From positions 1,353,001 to 1,417,000 of the forward strand of contig NZ_SDHX01000002.1 in assembly GCF_004118375.1 (NCBI RefSeq): a DNA stretch of 64,000 nucleotides. The letters are read 5' to 3'. Below, one piece after another: positions 9,193 to 19,400 of the stretch (the first letter of the stretch is position 1; each line of letters opens with the position of its first letter). Position numbers and translations under genes: made by a program. The notes under the pieces were generated by a model. That model saw nothing but the letters and a program-made list of their open reading frames with translations, searched no databases and had not been told where the DNA came from. This DNA is from Oleiharenicola lentus (GTDB lineage: Bacteria > Verrucomicrobiota > Verrucomicrobiia > Opitutales > Opitutaceae).

Positions 9193-12100
9193 TTAGAACG
9201 AGAACGAGTTCGTCACGAACCACTCCTGGGTGGGAGCGATGCGGACCGAGGCCCAGGTGCGGCCATCGGGCTGGACGGAGATCGGAATGAGGCCGTTGTT
9301 GTCGCCGACATTCCGGACGTTCACCTGGATGCGCCAGTTGATCTTGTCGCTGAGCTTGCGCTCATAGCCGACCCAGACGTCGAGGGCGTCTTCCGCGGGG
9401 CCGTAGTAGGGCTGGTTCAGGTCGAAGCTGGCGAGACCGGCGGCGCCCGGCACGAGCGGGTAGCCGATCACGACCTTGTCCTGCCAGCGGTAGCTGCCGC
9501 CGATGCTGAGGTTCTTGAGGCGGCCGCCCTGGAACGTGTAGTTGGCCACGGCGTTGTAGCGCCACTTGCGGAGTTCGGAAGCGGCGGTGTTTTCCTGCAG
9601 CTTGAGCAGGGTGTATTGGCCGCGCCAGGGATTCCAGGCCTGACGGAGTTCATTGCCGGCGGAGTAGTCGGAGTTGAACCGGACGAGATCGCCGGCGGGG
9701 CCGGCCATCAGCGTGTCCATGTAGGCGACCAGTTCGTCGAGCACCGGGCCACCCACATTGGTGCGGACGGCGGTCGTCTTGGAGGCATTGAGCGCGACGC
9801 GGAGGCCCTTGATCGGGTTGGCCGTGAGCTCGAACTCGTAACCCTTCGACTGCGTGTCGGCGGTCACCGCGAAACCCTGCATCAGCGGGGCCGTGCGGTA
9901 ATCATACACGCTGGCCGGATTCGGGAGGATGGGGTTGGCCTCATACTGGCCGCGGGTCTGCAGAGCGGCCTGCGTCGTCGGGCCCGCGCCGTAGTTCCAC
10001 GCCGTGAAGTAGCCCTTGCCGGCGAGCCAGATCTGCATGTCGTTGATCGCCTTGATGGCGGCGTCGCGCCGGGTGTTGGCCTCGGTGACGGTCTCGAGGC
10101 GGGAACCGGCGGGGCCGGTGGCGAGGGCGCCGGAGGCCACCGGGCGACCGGTCGTCGTGCTGACGTAGACCGGGTCCCAGAGATAACGCTGACCGGTGTA
10201 GGGATTGAGGTTGGTCTGGCCGGCCGTGGACCACGCATAGGCGGACATGTAATAGACCTTGATGTTGCGCCAGTTCAGCGCGTCGCGGATCGTGCCGTAG
10301 ATGCCGCTGTTATCCAGCTGGGTGCTGGCACCTGACAGGGCGGTCTCATACTTCCTGGCGTTGAGGGAATACTTGCCGTCCTTGGTGGAGAGCAGGAGGC
10401 CATACTCCTTCGTCTGTCCGGTCGGGTTGCCGATCGAATTGCCGTAGATGTCGCGGCGCAGGTCGGTCACCTGGAAGTTGTTCGACTTGTTATACGACAG
10501 GCTGACGTTGATCGGGAGCGGGTCACGGTCGCCGAGCAGCTTGTTGATATGCACGACCACCCCACCGGCAGTCGAGTGGTCCTTGAAGACCTGCGACAGC
10601 GGGAAGGCGTCGGGCAGCTTGTAAACGCTCGGGTTCAGATTGAGCGCACCCCGAGCGGCCGCCCCGGCGGTGGGCTGAGCCGTGACGTTTTTGCTCTTCA
10701 CCTCATCATAGCGCCAGCCGGCCGTGGCCACGATGGCGTCGTTCCAGAGGAAGCCCTGCCAGGAGCCGGCATAGGAGGTGGTCTGACGCAGGCTCTTGGC
10801 CGCGGCCGTGAGCAGGCTGAGATCCTCGCCGTTGTTGTAACGCAGCAGCTTGTTTTGGAAGTTGTTGTTCCAGCCGACGTAGTTGGCGGGATTGGAAACC
10901 TGCGTGAGCTGCGCGTAGGGCAGGCCGGTCGCCGTATTGATCACGGGATTGCCGTTGAAGAACGGCTGCAGGTTGGCCGGCACGTTCCACGGATCGCTGA
11001 AGTTGACGCCCGTCGGATTCCGCCAGGTGGAGTCAAACTGGTAGATGTTGCCATCCTGCAGCGTGACCGCCGACTGGATGCCGGGGATGTTGGCGCCGGA
11101 CGCCGAGCTGGCGCTGGCGAGCGAGGGCCCGAGGTAGATCACCGCCACCGGGGGCAGGTTGGTGATGCCGTCGGGATTGCCCTGCAGCTTGTAGGCCGCG
11201 TAGGCCGCGGAGTTGGCATACATCTGCCACGAGCGGTTCTCGGTGTTGTATTTCTCGCTGCTGTAAACGCCGTTGAAGCGGTGCTTGCCGAGCAGCTTCG
11301 TCAGGAAGCTGTCGCGGTCGAGGAAGTCGCCGGCGCGGACTTCACCGAAAATCGAACCGCGCAGATACTTGCGGTCGCTCTCGTAGGAATTGCCGCGACC
11401 GGGGCCGCCGGCGATGTAGGGACGCCCGAAGTTCGAGTTGGCGACGTTGCCGTTGCTGGCGTTGGTCGGGCCGGTGACGTAATCCTGGAAGTTCTGCAGG
11501 ATGTCGATGTTGAGGGTCGGGTTGCCGAGCAGGGCCTGACCGCCGCGGTTGTACTTCTGGCGGTCATAGGTCAGCTGCACGCCGAGACGGTCGTCGAAGG
11601 CGGTCTGGCTGAGGTCCACATTGTAGGCATCCCAGCCTTCCCACTCGTTCTTGGTCGGGCCGTCGATCAGCTGGTTGTAGAAATCGAAGACCGTGGGATC
11701 GGTCAGCGACATGTTGCGGTATTGACCGTATTGGAAATTGGTCAGGCGCGCATTGTTGGCGTAGGCGTTGAAACTGCCGATCTGGGAGAACACGTCGGCG
11801 TAGCGCTGTCCGATGATCGAGGTGGAGGCGCCCTGCGGCACACCGGCGGCGTTGAGCGCGCCCGTGTTCACATAACCGCCGTAGATGCGGTAGAGCTGGT
11901 TGCTCGTGCCGTCGATCAGCCAGAGCGGCTGCTGCTGGTTGACGAGACCGCCGAGCCAGGGGCTGAAGGTCGCGGCGGCGGAGCCGATGGTGTAACCGTT
12001 CGGGACGGCGAGCTTGCCCATGCCGCCCTGGAGATTGTTGGGGTCGAGATTGATCGGCCGGAACCACGGGGTGATGCTGTCCTGCGGCGGGATATTGCGC

Positions 12101-12948
12101 GGGCGGTTGGCTTTGATCTCACCGTTCTCATACTTGATCTTCAGGCTCGTGCGGAACGAGGGATCCTTGAAGAGCTGCGGGTCGAAGCGGAGGGCGCCAT
12201 AGATGCGCTTGTCGTTCTGGTAGGCGGGATCCTGCTGGTATTTCTCCTGATTGTAGAGGGCGTCGAAACGGACCGCGAGGACGTTGTCGATCAGCACCTG
12301 GTTGAAATCGAGGCTGGTGCGCTGGCTGCCGTAGGAACCGAAGCGATACTCCAGGCCGCCACGGTTGCGGAACATGGCGCCGTTCAGCGAGGCGTTCACG
12401 ATGCCCGCCGGACTGCCAAGACCAAAGAGGATGGAGTTGGGGCCGCGCTGAATGTCGATGCGGTCCACATTGTAGCCGTCCCACGGGATGTCGGTCGTGA
12501 AGAAGTCACGGGTGTTGTCCGCCGAGGCGAGACCGCGCACGCGCTGGGCGCCACCGGGCGCGCGCAGGCTGCCGGTTTCGTCCACGCTGGTGCCGTTGCC
12601 CAGGCCGGCATAGGTGCCGCGGGTGCCGGCCACCTCGGCGTTGGTCGTGTATTGGAGCAGGGTGCTGTTGTCGGTCGCACCGATGTCCTTCATGAATTCC
12701 TTGGTGATGACGCTGATCGCGGAGCCGACGTCCTTGAGGTCAGTGCGGATGCGGGTGCCGGCGAGGGTGGAGGTGGCCACATAACCGGTATCCTCCTCGG
12801 CAGTCACTTCGAAGGGTGAGAGCACGAGGACCTCCTCCTGCTCCGCAGGAGTGGCCGGGGTGGGTGCCGGAGCGGTCTGGGCAAGCAAGCCCTGCCCGGA
12901 GGCAGCGGCCGCGAACAAGGCGAACACGACTGTTCTTGGTGTCTTCAT
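9193..12948 (-). CDS. TonB-dependent outer-membrane receptor (large, Opitutaceae type)
   Basis: Outer-membrane active transporter of 1251 residues, probably importing oligosaccharides released outside the cell. MKTPRTVVFALFAAAASGQG is a clear signal peptide and fixes the start at ATG 12948; a longer reading adds 34 residues lacking any export signal. After it comes a TonB-box-like acidic and hydrophobic stretch (EVLVLSPFEVTAEEDTGY). Then come the plug domain (ISVITKEFMKDIGA ... GPNSILFGLGSPAGIVN) and a long beta-barrel ending in an aromatic residue (WFVTNSFSF), as required for outer-membrane insertion. The length is well above the 700-1000 residues common for such receptors and resembles SusC-sized proteins, but no SusD gene is present. 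It leads the receptor/GH2/TonB-C-like gene set. Confidence 0.94.
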   Translation of the reverse strand: MKTPRTVVFALFAAAASGQGLLAQTAPAPTPATPAEQEEVLVLSPFEVTAEEDTGYVATSTLAGTRIRTDLKDVGSAISVITKEFMKDIGATDNSTLLQYTTNAEVAGTRGTYAGLGNGTSVDETGSLRAPGGAQRVRGLASADNTRDFFTTDIPWDGYNVDRIDIQRGPNSILFGLGSPAGIVNASLNGAMFRNRGGLEYRFGSYGSQRTSLDFNQVLIDNVLAVRFDALYNQEKYQQDPAYQNDKRIYGALRFDPQLFKDPSFRTSLKIKYENGEIKANRPRNIPPQDSITPWFRPINLDPNNLQGGMGKLAVPNGYTIGSAAATFSPWLGGLVNQQQPLWLIDGTSNQLYRIYGGYVNTGALNAAGVPQGASTSIIGQRYADVFSQIGSFNAYANNARLTNFQYGQYRNMSLTDPTVFDFYNQLIDGPTKNEWEGWDAYNVDLSQTAFDDRLGVQLTYDRQKYNRGGQALLGNPTLNIDILQNFQDYVTGPTNASNGNVANSNFGRPYIAGGPGRGNSYESDRKYLRGSIFGEVRAGDFLDRDSFLTKLLGKHRFNGVYSSEKYNTENRSWQMYANSAAYAAYKLQGNPDGITNLPPVAVIYLGPSLASASSASGANIPGIQSAVTLQDGNIYQFDSTWRNPTGVNFSDPWNVPANLQPFFNGNPVINTATGLPYAQLTQVSNPANYVGWNNNFQNKLLRYNNGEDLSLLTAAAKSLRQTTSYAGSWQGFLWNDAIVATAGWRYDEVKSKNVTAQPTAGAAARGALNLNPSVYKLPDAFPLSQVFKDHSTAGGVVVHINKLLGDRDPLPINVSLSYNKSNNFQVTDLRRDIYGNSIGNPTGQTKEYGLLLSTKDGKYSLNARKYETALSGASTQLDNSGIYGTIRDALNWRNIKVYYMSAYAWSTAGQTNLNPYTGQRYLWDPVYVSTTTGRPVASGALATGPAGSRLETVTEANTRRDAAIKAINDMQIWLAGKGYFTAWNYGAGPTTQAALQTRGQYEANPILPNPASVYDYRTAPLMQGFAVTADTQSKGYEFELTANPIKGLRVALNASKTTAVRTNVGGPVLDELVAYMDTLMAGPAGDLVRFNSDYSAGNELRQAWNPWRGQYTLLKLQENTAASELRKWRYNAVANYTFQGGRLKNLSIGGSYRWQDKVVIGYPLVPGAAGLASFDLNQPYYGPAEDALDVWVGYERKLSDKINWRIQVNVRNVGDNNGLIPISVQPDGRTWASVRIAPTQEWFVTNSFSF

Positions 12949-13251
12949 GGGGGTGATGCTGGGTGTGCGGCGACACACCAATGAGCGGCGCGAAATAGGG
13001 GTAGCGCCGGACGCTGGTGGCACCGGTCCCGTCAAGATGAGCCGGGGCACCTAACGGACAACGGCCCGGTCATTCAAACATCTGAACCAAGTCGGCTGCG
13101 GCTGGCCTCACCTCGGTCCCAGGAAAATCGCTATACATTGATAAGCAGAATGATAAAAAGGCGTCGCGCTCCTTGTCTCCCGCTTATCCCGTCTGTTCTA
13201 ATGTGCGCGCACCAAGGCCGGCTTCGCCCGCGGGAGGGACGCATGTCCGGC
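12949..13251. other. Intergenic region upstream of the receptor operon
   Basis: This 303-base gap lies before the receptor gene on the minus strand. It contains the inverted repeat at 12962-12979 and an AT-richer patch at about 13127-13160 (CTATACATTGATAAG and ATGATAAAAAG), where a promoter reading toward the receptor would fit. No convincing small gene was seen. Confidence 0.5.
12962..12979. promoter_or_regulatory. Inverted repeat GGTGTG-N6-CACACC upstream of the receptor
   Basis: A perfect 6-base dyad with a 6-base CG-rich centre, 14-31 bases upstream of the receptor start codon on the minus strand. It could be an operator or a leader hairpin covering the ribosome-binding region. It does not match the CTCTANCG motif of region 2. 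Confidence 0.4.
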
Positions 13252-14064
13252 TCAGTGCAGCGCGTTGAGAATCAGCACGGTGAGGAACGATCCCACCACA
13301 ATGGAAAACACCTTCGAGGTCATGGTGATCGTCACCGCCTGTTGCAGCGACTGGTTGGTGCTGACCTTGCGCAGAACCAGCACCAGCACGATGGCCGCGA
13401 GGGCCTCGTCGGCGTAAAGCAGCGTGAACATTTCCAGCACCACGTAGCCGATGACGCCCACGATGGCGCGCACGGCGGTGTCGGCCGCGGCGGCGATCAT
13501 CAGTCCGCTCCAGTCCACATCGGCACCCCAGTATTTGCAGGTGAGCTTGAGCGCCGCGAGCATCAGCGCCCATTTGATGAAAAGCTCCGTAAAGAAACCG
13601 GTGAGGTTGAACGACGGCTCCGGCCGGTGTTCGGCCGACTCACCGAGGGTTTCCAAATCGGTGATCGCCTTCTCCATCTCGGCGCGGGCCTTGGTGTCAG
13701 ATTCGGCCAGGGCCTTTTCGAGCTTCGCCTCCGCCTCGGCCTGGGCCTTTTGTTCTTCGGGCGACAGTTTGGGCTCCGCCGGCTCGGCTTCCGTCGGTGC
13801 CACCTCTTCCGTCGGCGCGGCGGCCGGGGTCGGCGCCGTTTCCTGCGCCGCCAAATCCAGGCCCTTCACCACGACGACCTTGCCCTGTTCGATCTCGATG
13901 CGGACGTTGTTCGGGTAAATCAGGATCTCCCGGTCCCCGCGCCTCAACACCGACACCGGCTTGCCGAGTTCCTGCAGCAGTTCGGCCTTGCTCATGTCGT
14001 AGCGCACGGCCGCCCCGGCACTCGCCAGAAGCAGAAACAGGACAGTCAGCCAGCCTCTCACCAT
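13252..14064 (-). CDS. Exported/membrane protein with SmpA-like N-terminus and coiled coil
   Basis: Protein of 270 residues with unknown function. It begins with a signal segment (VRGWLTVLFLLLASAGAA), which supports ATG 14064. Residues ~20-65 (MSKAELLQELGKPVSVLRRGDREI) resemble the small SmpA/OmlA-like fold found in many periplasmic proteins. Next come an alanine/glutamate/proline-rich linker and a charged coiled coil (EEQKAQAEAEAKLEKALAES). The C-terminal half has three or four hydrophobic membrane segments (for example GLMIAAAADTAVRAIVGVIG and LAAIVLVLVLRKV). The gene follows the GH1 gene on the same strand after a 131-base gap, so co-transcription is possible but not evident. No catalytic motif was found. 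Confidence 0.7.
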   Translation of the reverse strand: MVRGWLTVLFLLLASAGAAVRYDMSKAELLQELGKPVSVLRRGDREILIYPNNVRIEIEQGKVVVVKGLDLAAQETAPTPAAAPTEEVAPTEAEPAEPKLSPEEQKAQAEAEAKLEKALAESDTKARAEMEKAITDLETLGESAEHRPEPSFNLTGFFTELFIKWALMLAALKLTCKYWGADVDWSGLMIAAAADTAVRAIVGVIGYVVLEMFTLLYADEALAAIVLVLVLRKVSTNQSLQQAVTITMTSKVFSIVVGSFLTVLILNALH

Positions 14065-14195
14065 GGCGCGAGGATTCCCGACCGGACGCCTGCGGCAAGG
14101 GCAATTTCCCGTCGGACGGCTGAACCGGTGGGCAGCCCGCGTGCGGCGCTCCGCGGAGAAAAAGCGGGGCCAGCGCGCTGCTCCACTCCTTCGCG

Positions 14196-15542
14196 TCAGA
14201 TCAGGGCATTGCGCCGGATGACCTCGGCATACCACCTGGCGCTGAGCTTCGGCGTTCGGCGTTGGGTTTCAAAATCGTTGTGCACGATTCCGAACCGCCG
14301 CTGGTAGCCGTCCTCCCACTCGTAGTTGTCGAGGAAGGACCAGAGAAAATAACCCTTCGCCGGCACGCCCTCGCGCATGGCGGCGCGGAGCTGGGCGAGG
14401 CAGTTGCGGACGTATTCGCGGCGATGCAGGTCGGGCACTTCGCCGCCAGCGGCGGGAGCCTCCTCGTTGTAGCCGGCGCCGTTCTCGGTGATGTAGAGCG
14501 GCAGCGGGCCGTAGAGGTCGGTGACGTGCTTCGGGCCCCAGTAGAGCACCTGCGGCAGCAGGTAGAGCCACGCGCAGTCGGACGCCGGGAAACGCGCCGG
14601 GAACGGCACTTTCTCGGGCCGGCCGCCCTTGCCCGCGCGGACGAAGAAGCCCGTGTAGATGTTGAGCCCGAGGAAATCCATTTTCTGGGAGATGAGCGGC
14701 AGGTCGCCTTTCTCCGTCTTCGCGCCGTCACGACCGGTGATGCGGCAGTAGGCCGCGCCGTAGCGACCGGTGAACAGCGGCTCGAGCACGCGCACGTTCT
14801 CCTCGACGAAGGCGCGCCGCGCTGCCGCGACGTTTTCCGCACGCAGGTCGAGCGGGAGTGTAACGATGACATTGTCGGTCAGGCCGGCGCGGGCGCCGCG
14901 GCCGCCGTGCTCCCGCACCGCGCGCATGCCGTGGCCGTGGGCCAGCAGCGCATGATGGTAGGTCTGGTTGACGATCCGCTCGGACTCGCGGTGGCCGGGC
15001 GCCTTGCTGCCGGTGCCGTAACCGAGCCGGGTGAAGCAGAAAATCTCGTTCAGGGTGATCCAGTTCTTCACCCGGTCGCCGTAGGCCTTCACGATCACGT
15101 CGGCGTAGCGCGCGAACGCCTCGGCCGTGCCGCGCACGCGCCAGCCGCCACGGTCCTCGAGGGCCTGCGGCAGGTCCCAGTGGAACATCGTCACCCACGG
15201 CGTGATGCCGTGCTTCGCCATCGAGTCGAACAGCCGGTGATAGAAATCGACGCCCTTTTGGTTCACGGCACCGTCTCCGTCCGGCAGGATGCGCGGCCAG
15301 GCGAGCGACAACCGGTAGTGGCGGATGCCGAGCTTCCGCATCAGCGCGAAATCCCCGTCGAAACGGTGGTAGTGGTCGCACGCAACGTCGAGTGTGTCGC
15401 CGTTGAGCACGGCGCCCGGCTGGCGGCTGAACGTGTCCCAGACGGACGGACTTTTGCCATCGGTGAAAGCGGCGCCCTCGATCTGGGGCGCGGCGGTGGC
15501 CACGCCCCACGTGAAGCCGGCAGGGAAGCGGAGAGGTGTCAT
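14196..15542 (-). CDS. Glycoside hydrolase family 1 beta-glucosidase
   Basis: GH1 enzyme of 448 residues that hydrolyses beta-glucosides or related beta-glycosides with retention. There is no signal peptide, so it should act in the cytoplasm on imported oligosaccharides. ATG 15542 (MTPLRFPAGFTWGVATAA) gives the canonical N-terminus. The acid/base is Glu166 in ITLNEIFCF and the nucleophile is Glu353 in LYITENGAGYN; the glycone-binding motif FHWDLPQALED is present. Length is typical of the family. It is on the minus strand next to the FKBP/VCBS pair, and a candidate LacI-type site sits in the 111-base gap upstream. It probably completes degradation of the sugars taken up by the nearby receptor. 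Confidence 0.95.
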   Translation of the reverse strand: MTPLRFPAGFTWGVATAAPQIEGAAFTDGKSPSVWDTFSRQPGAVLNGDTLDVACDHYHRFDGDFALMRKLGIRHYRLSLAWPRILPDGDGAVNQKGVDFYHRLFDSMAKHGITPWVTMFHWDLPQALEDRGGWRVRGTAEAFARYADVIVKAYGDRVKNWITLNEIFCFTRLGYGTGSKAPGHRESERIVNQTYHHALLAHGHGMRAVREHGGRGARAGLTDNVIVTLPLDLRAENVAAARRAFVEENVRVLEPLFTGRYGAAYCRITGRDGAKTEKGDLPLISQKMDFLGLNIYTGFFVRAGKGGRPEKVPFPARFPASDCAWLYLLPQVLYWGPKHVTDLYGPLPLYITENGAGYNEEAPAAGGEVPDLHRREYVRNCLAQLRAAMREGVPAKGYFLWSFLDNYEWEDGYQRRFGIVHNDFETQRRTPKLSARWYAEVIRRNALI

Positions 15543-15628
15543 GTAATGGTTACGCGGCAGGTCTCCGCGGGGTTGCAAGTGCGGAGAAAAACCTGCCCGC
15601 CTCCCCTATGCAGACAACGTGCCGTACA

Positions 15629-15642
15629 CTCTATCGGTTGCG
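15629..15642. promoter_or_regulatory. Candidate LacI-type operator CTCTATCGGTTGCG
   Basis: Lies 87-100 bases upstream of the GH1 start codon. It shares the CTCTA-N-CG left half and central CG with the sites at 19798-19811, 19854-19867, 23666-23679 and 23687-23700. Its right half is the weakest of the five. Confidence 0.4.
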
Positions 15643-15653
15643 TAGTTTTTCGT

Positions 15654-16409
15654 TCAGCGCGCGGGGGCAATGTCGTGCAATTCTACGAAGAAAACCAGCG
15701 GTGTGTCCCGCGGGAGTTGCGGCGGCCAGTCGCGCGGTTTGAACGATAGGGCCGGAGGGACGTAGATGAGAGCCTTGCCGCCCACGCGGAGCAGTTGCAC
15801 GCCCTCGCCAAGGCCGGGCAGCAGGTCCTTCACGGCCGCCTTCACGCGCGTGCCGGAGAGCGCCGGCAGGGTCTTGCCCTCGGGCAGACCGGCTGCGTAG
15901 CTGATGACCACGGTGTCGGCGGCCGTGGGCGGCTCGCCCGTGCCCTCTTCGGTGATGCGGTAGTGCAGACCGCTGGGCAGCTGCTTCACATTCTCCTTTT
16001 CCCGGAGGAAGCGGAAGTAGTCGCGCACCGGATCGGGCCGTTCGGCCTCGAGCATGGACTGGACCTTGGCGCTGATTGCGTCGCGCAGTTTAGCCGCGGG
16101 CTCATCAAGCGGCAGCCCGCGGCCCTCGAAGCTCGAGCGGAAACCATCCTGAAACGCGGCGAACTGCTCCGGCGTCCACTTGAGGTCGGAGATACGGTTG
16201 TTTTCCGCCATGAAAGATCCTAGCGCGGCGTAGGGCGCCAGCTCGCGCGACCACAAAACCGGGGATGGAGACGGGGCGGGTGGAGGCGGTGTCTTTGGTT
16301 CGCGGGTGTAGAAAATCCAGCCGAAGAGGGCCGTGTTCAACGACAGGGAAAACAACGCCAAGGGCGTGATGGTCGAAGCGGTGACAGGCGGAGCGGGCTT
16401 CTTTTTCAT
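15654..16409 (-). CDS. Membrane-anchored FKBP-type peptidyl-prolyl isomerase
   Basis: A 251-residue protein predicted to catalyse proline cis-trans isomerisation in the periplasm. It has one N-terminal membrane segment (ITPLALFSLSLNTALFGWIF), a proline-rich linker, a helical FKBP_N-like part (about residues 65-135) and an FKBP domain (about 150-248). The domain shows the characteristic GLHYRITEEGTGEPPTAAD start and the VGGKALIYVPPALSF strand, then VFFVELHDI at the end. Within the core, the loop that normally carries the Y..G...DG.. residues is divergent, so isomerase activity may be weak. Its start overlaps the stop of the upstream VCBS/ASPIC gene by 4 bases. The two are therefore translationally coupled, and the FKBP may act as a dedicated folding helper for that large repeat protein. 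Confidence 0.85.
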   Translation of the reverse strand: MKKKPAPPVTASTITPLALFSLSLNTALFGWIFYTREPKTPPPPAPSPSPVLWSRELAPYAALGSFMAENNRISDLKWTPEQFAAFQDGFRSSFEGRGLPLDEPAAKLRDAISAKVQSMLEAERPDPVRDYFRFLREKENVKQLPSGLHYRITEEGTGEPPTAADTVVISYAAGLPEGKTLPALSGTRVKAAVKDLLPGLGEGVQLLRVGGKALIYVPPALSFKPRDWPPQLPRDTPLVFFVELHDIAPAR

Positions 16410-19400
16410 GGAGCGGTGGGGCGGCGAACACTGCGGCGGAAGATGAGCGCGCGTCCGTTGTTCTGGGTGACAAGAAATTCAATCCGGCCGTCGCCGTCGA
16501 GATCGCTCGCGACCAGCGCGCAGGCTTCGCCGGGCACCACGAAACCGCTCTCGGCCGCCGGCACGGGCGTGAAACCGCCGCGACCGTCGCCCCGCAGCAA
16601 CCAACCAAGGCCGCCGTCGAAACGGCCGGTTTCGGGCGTAGGCGCGAACGAGTTGCCCGCGGCCAGCAGGTCGGCGTGACCGTCGCCGTCGAGGTCCCCG
16701 GCGTGCAACGCGGTCATCGGCGCGATCTGCGCGAGGCGCGGCAGCGGTGTGAATTTCCACGTGCCGTCGGGCTGTGAGAGAAACAGGCCGTTGCGCAGCT
16801 CGGTCGCGGCCAGCTTCGCCGCCGCGGCGAGCGCGTCGGCCGGAAACACGTCGGTCAGCGCCGCCTTGGCGTAGGCGACCGCCGTCGGGAACGGGCGCAA
16901 CGCAGCGGGCAGGAGCTTCGCGAGCGTGTCACGGTCGCGCAGCGGGTAGAGTCTTCCCTCGCGCCACTCGGCCTCAATGAGCTGCGGCGCGGTGCCGCCC
17001 ACGCTCACACCGGCATAAAGCAGAGCCGGCTCGGCGGCGGAGGCGCGGTAGCGGGTGTTGAGCCCGGTGTTGCCGGCGGCGAAATCGGGGCGGCCGTCGC
17101 CGTTGAAATCCGCCGCCGCGAGCGAGCGCCACCAGCCGGTGCCGGCGGCGGCGAAGCCAAGTTTCTCCGTCACGTCCTCAAAACCCCGGCCTTCGCGGTT
17201 GCGGAAGCACGCCACGCGGCCCCACTCGCAAGCCACGAGCAGGTCCAGCCAGCCGTCGGCATCGACGTCACTCCACAGCGCCGCGGTGACGAGACCGATG
17301 CGCTCCAACCCCGGAGCCACCTCCGCCGTCACGTCGGCATAGCGGCCGTCGCGCCACGCGAGCAACGCGCTGCGCGGCACTTGTGCGTAGGCTCCGGGCA
17401 CGGAGCGACCGCCGATGAAAATGCCGACGCGCCCCTGGCGCTCGAAATCCGCCGCCGCCGCGGCTCCGGCGCTCACCGGCAGCGAGGGCAGCAAACCGGA
17501 CGCCGCGGCGAACCGCCCGCGCCCGTTGTTGAAAAACAGGCGGGGCTCGTAGGCCGCGCTGTCCGCCGGCGCCGCCGTGCCGGTCTTCGTCAGCAGCAGG
17601 TCCATGTCGCCATCCTGGTCGGCGTCGAACGCGAGCATCGGTCCGTCCGGCAGCGTGGCGTCGGGGAAGAGGTTGGCTCCGTATGCCATGAACTGGCCGT
17701 CCCCGAGATTCGTGAGCAACTTGCCGGCCTGGCCACTGACCCCGCCGATCACCAGGTCGGGCTGCCGGTCCCCGTCGAGGTCCGCCGCGAGCACACTGGG
17801 GCCGGTGCGGTTGAGCCGCCACGGCAGCAGAGGCTCGCGACTCCATTCGTTGAAAGGTTTCTCACGGCTCTCAATGACCGGTTCCAAACGCGCTCCCGTC
17901 TCCGTGAAGAACGGCAACGGTGTGGTCTCCGGGCGCGTGGGCTCGGCCTCGGCGGGCTCGGTGATCGTGTAGCGCCGGTTGGCCTGCAAATGCTCGAAAA
18001 CCTGCCGCACGCCGCCCGGCCACTCGACCGAGAGCCGTTTCACCTCGGCCTCGGCGCCGAGACCGAAGTGCAGTACCGGCTCGCTTGCGGAGAGATACCC
18101 GCGCGCCAGCACGAGCGTGCGCACCTGCCGGCCTGACGCGGTTTCAATGCGCACCGTCGCGCCGACGCCGAAACGGTTGGCGCGAGTGCCACGCAGCGCG
18201 ACCGTGACGGCGTTGCCCGTGCTCGTGTCGTTGCGGCAGACCGTCGGCGCGCCGTCCATGTTCGCAAACACGAGGTCAAGGTCGCCGTCGCCGTCGAGAT
18301 CGCCGGTGGCCGCACCGAACGAAACCCCGGGGTGATCCAGACCCCAGGCCCGGCCGCTTTCCTCGAAGCGCAGGTCGCCGAGGTTGCGGAAGACGAGGTT
18401 GGCCTCGGCCAGCACCGGCGTCGCCTGCATGATGCGCATGCGCTCGCCCATGCTCTCGCGTCCCATCATGCGCTGGATGATGTCGTGCCCGTGGAGCTCG
18501 CGCACCATGCCGTTGGTGAAGAACGCGTCGAGGCGGCCATCGTTGTCCAGATCCTCCAGCCGCACGGACCAGGTCCAGTCGGTCGCGTCGAGTCCCGCGA
18601 GAAACGCCGCTTCGAGCGCGCGACCGGCACCAGTGCCGAGCAGCAGGGCGTTGCGCATGAACTGCGGGGCGACCGCGGGATTTTTCTCATCCTCGGCGAG
18701 GCCGGCGCGGATCTTGGCCTGGCCGCGGTGGTCCTTCAGGCGCGAGGTGCAGGCCATGTCGGCGACCAGCAGGTCGAAGTGGCCGTCGCCGTCGAGGTCA
18801 CCGAGGTCCGCGCCCATCGAGGAATGCGGCGTGTGCGGGACGGAACGGTCGAGGATGTCGGTGAACGTGCCGTCGCGGTTGTTGCGGTAGAGCTGGTCGG
18901 GGTCCTTGAAATCGTTGGCGACGTAGAGATCGGGCCAGCCGTCCTCGTCGAAATCCCACCAGGTCGCCGAGTGGCCCTGCGTGTCGCCGCGGAGGCCGGC
19001 GCGGTCGGTCACGTCCGTGAAGGTGCCGTCTCGATTGTTGCGATAGAGCCGGTCGCGCTGGCCGTTGGGCCGGCGCTCGCCGTCGAGCAGGTTCGTCTGC
19101 ACATAAACATCCATCCAGCCATCGCGGTCATAGTCGTGGAACGCCGCCATGCCGCTCGCGTCGCTGAGCGCGAGCCCGCGCGCGGCGGCCTCCTCGCTGA
19201 AGGTGCCGTCGCCGCGGTTGATGAAGAGCAGATTCGGGGCGTTGAAGCGGCAGACGTAGAGATCGGGCCGGCCGTCGTTGTTCACGTCGGCAAAGGCCAC
19301 GCCCTGCGACCAGACGCCGCCGGAGCCGGCGAGGCCGGCGCGATCAGTCATGTCCTCGAAGTGCAATCCGCCGAGATTGCGATAGAGCCGCGTGCCGCCG

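Noticed and set aside
10549-12819. 756-codon open frame on the plus strand
   Set aside because: Antisense to the first TonB-dependent receptor; low complexity (Val/Gly/Ala/Arg) and no motif.
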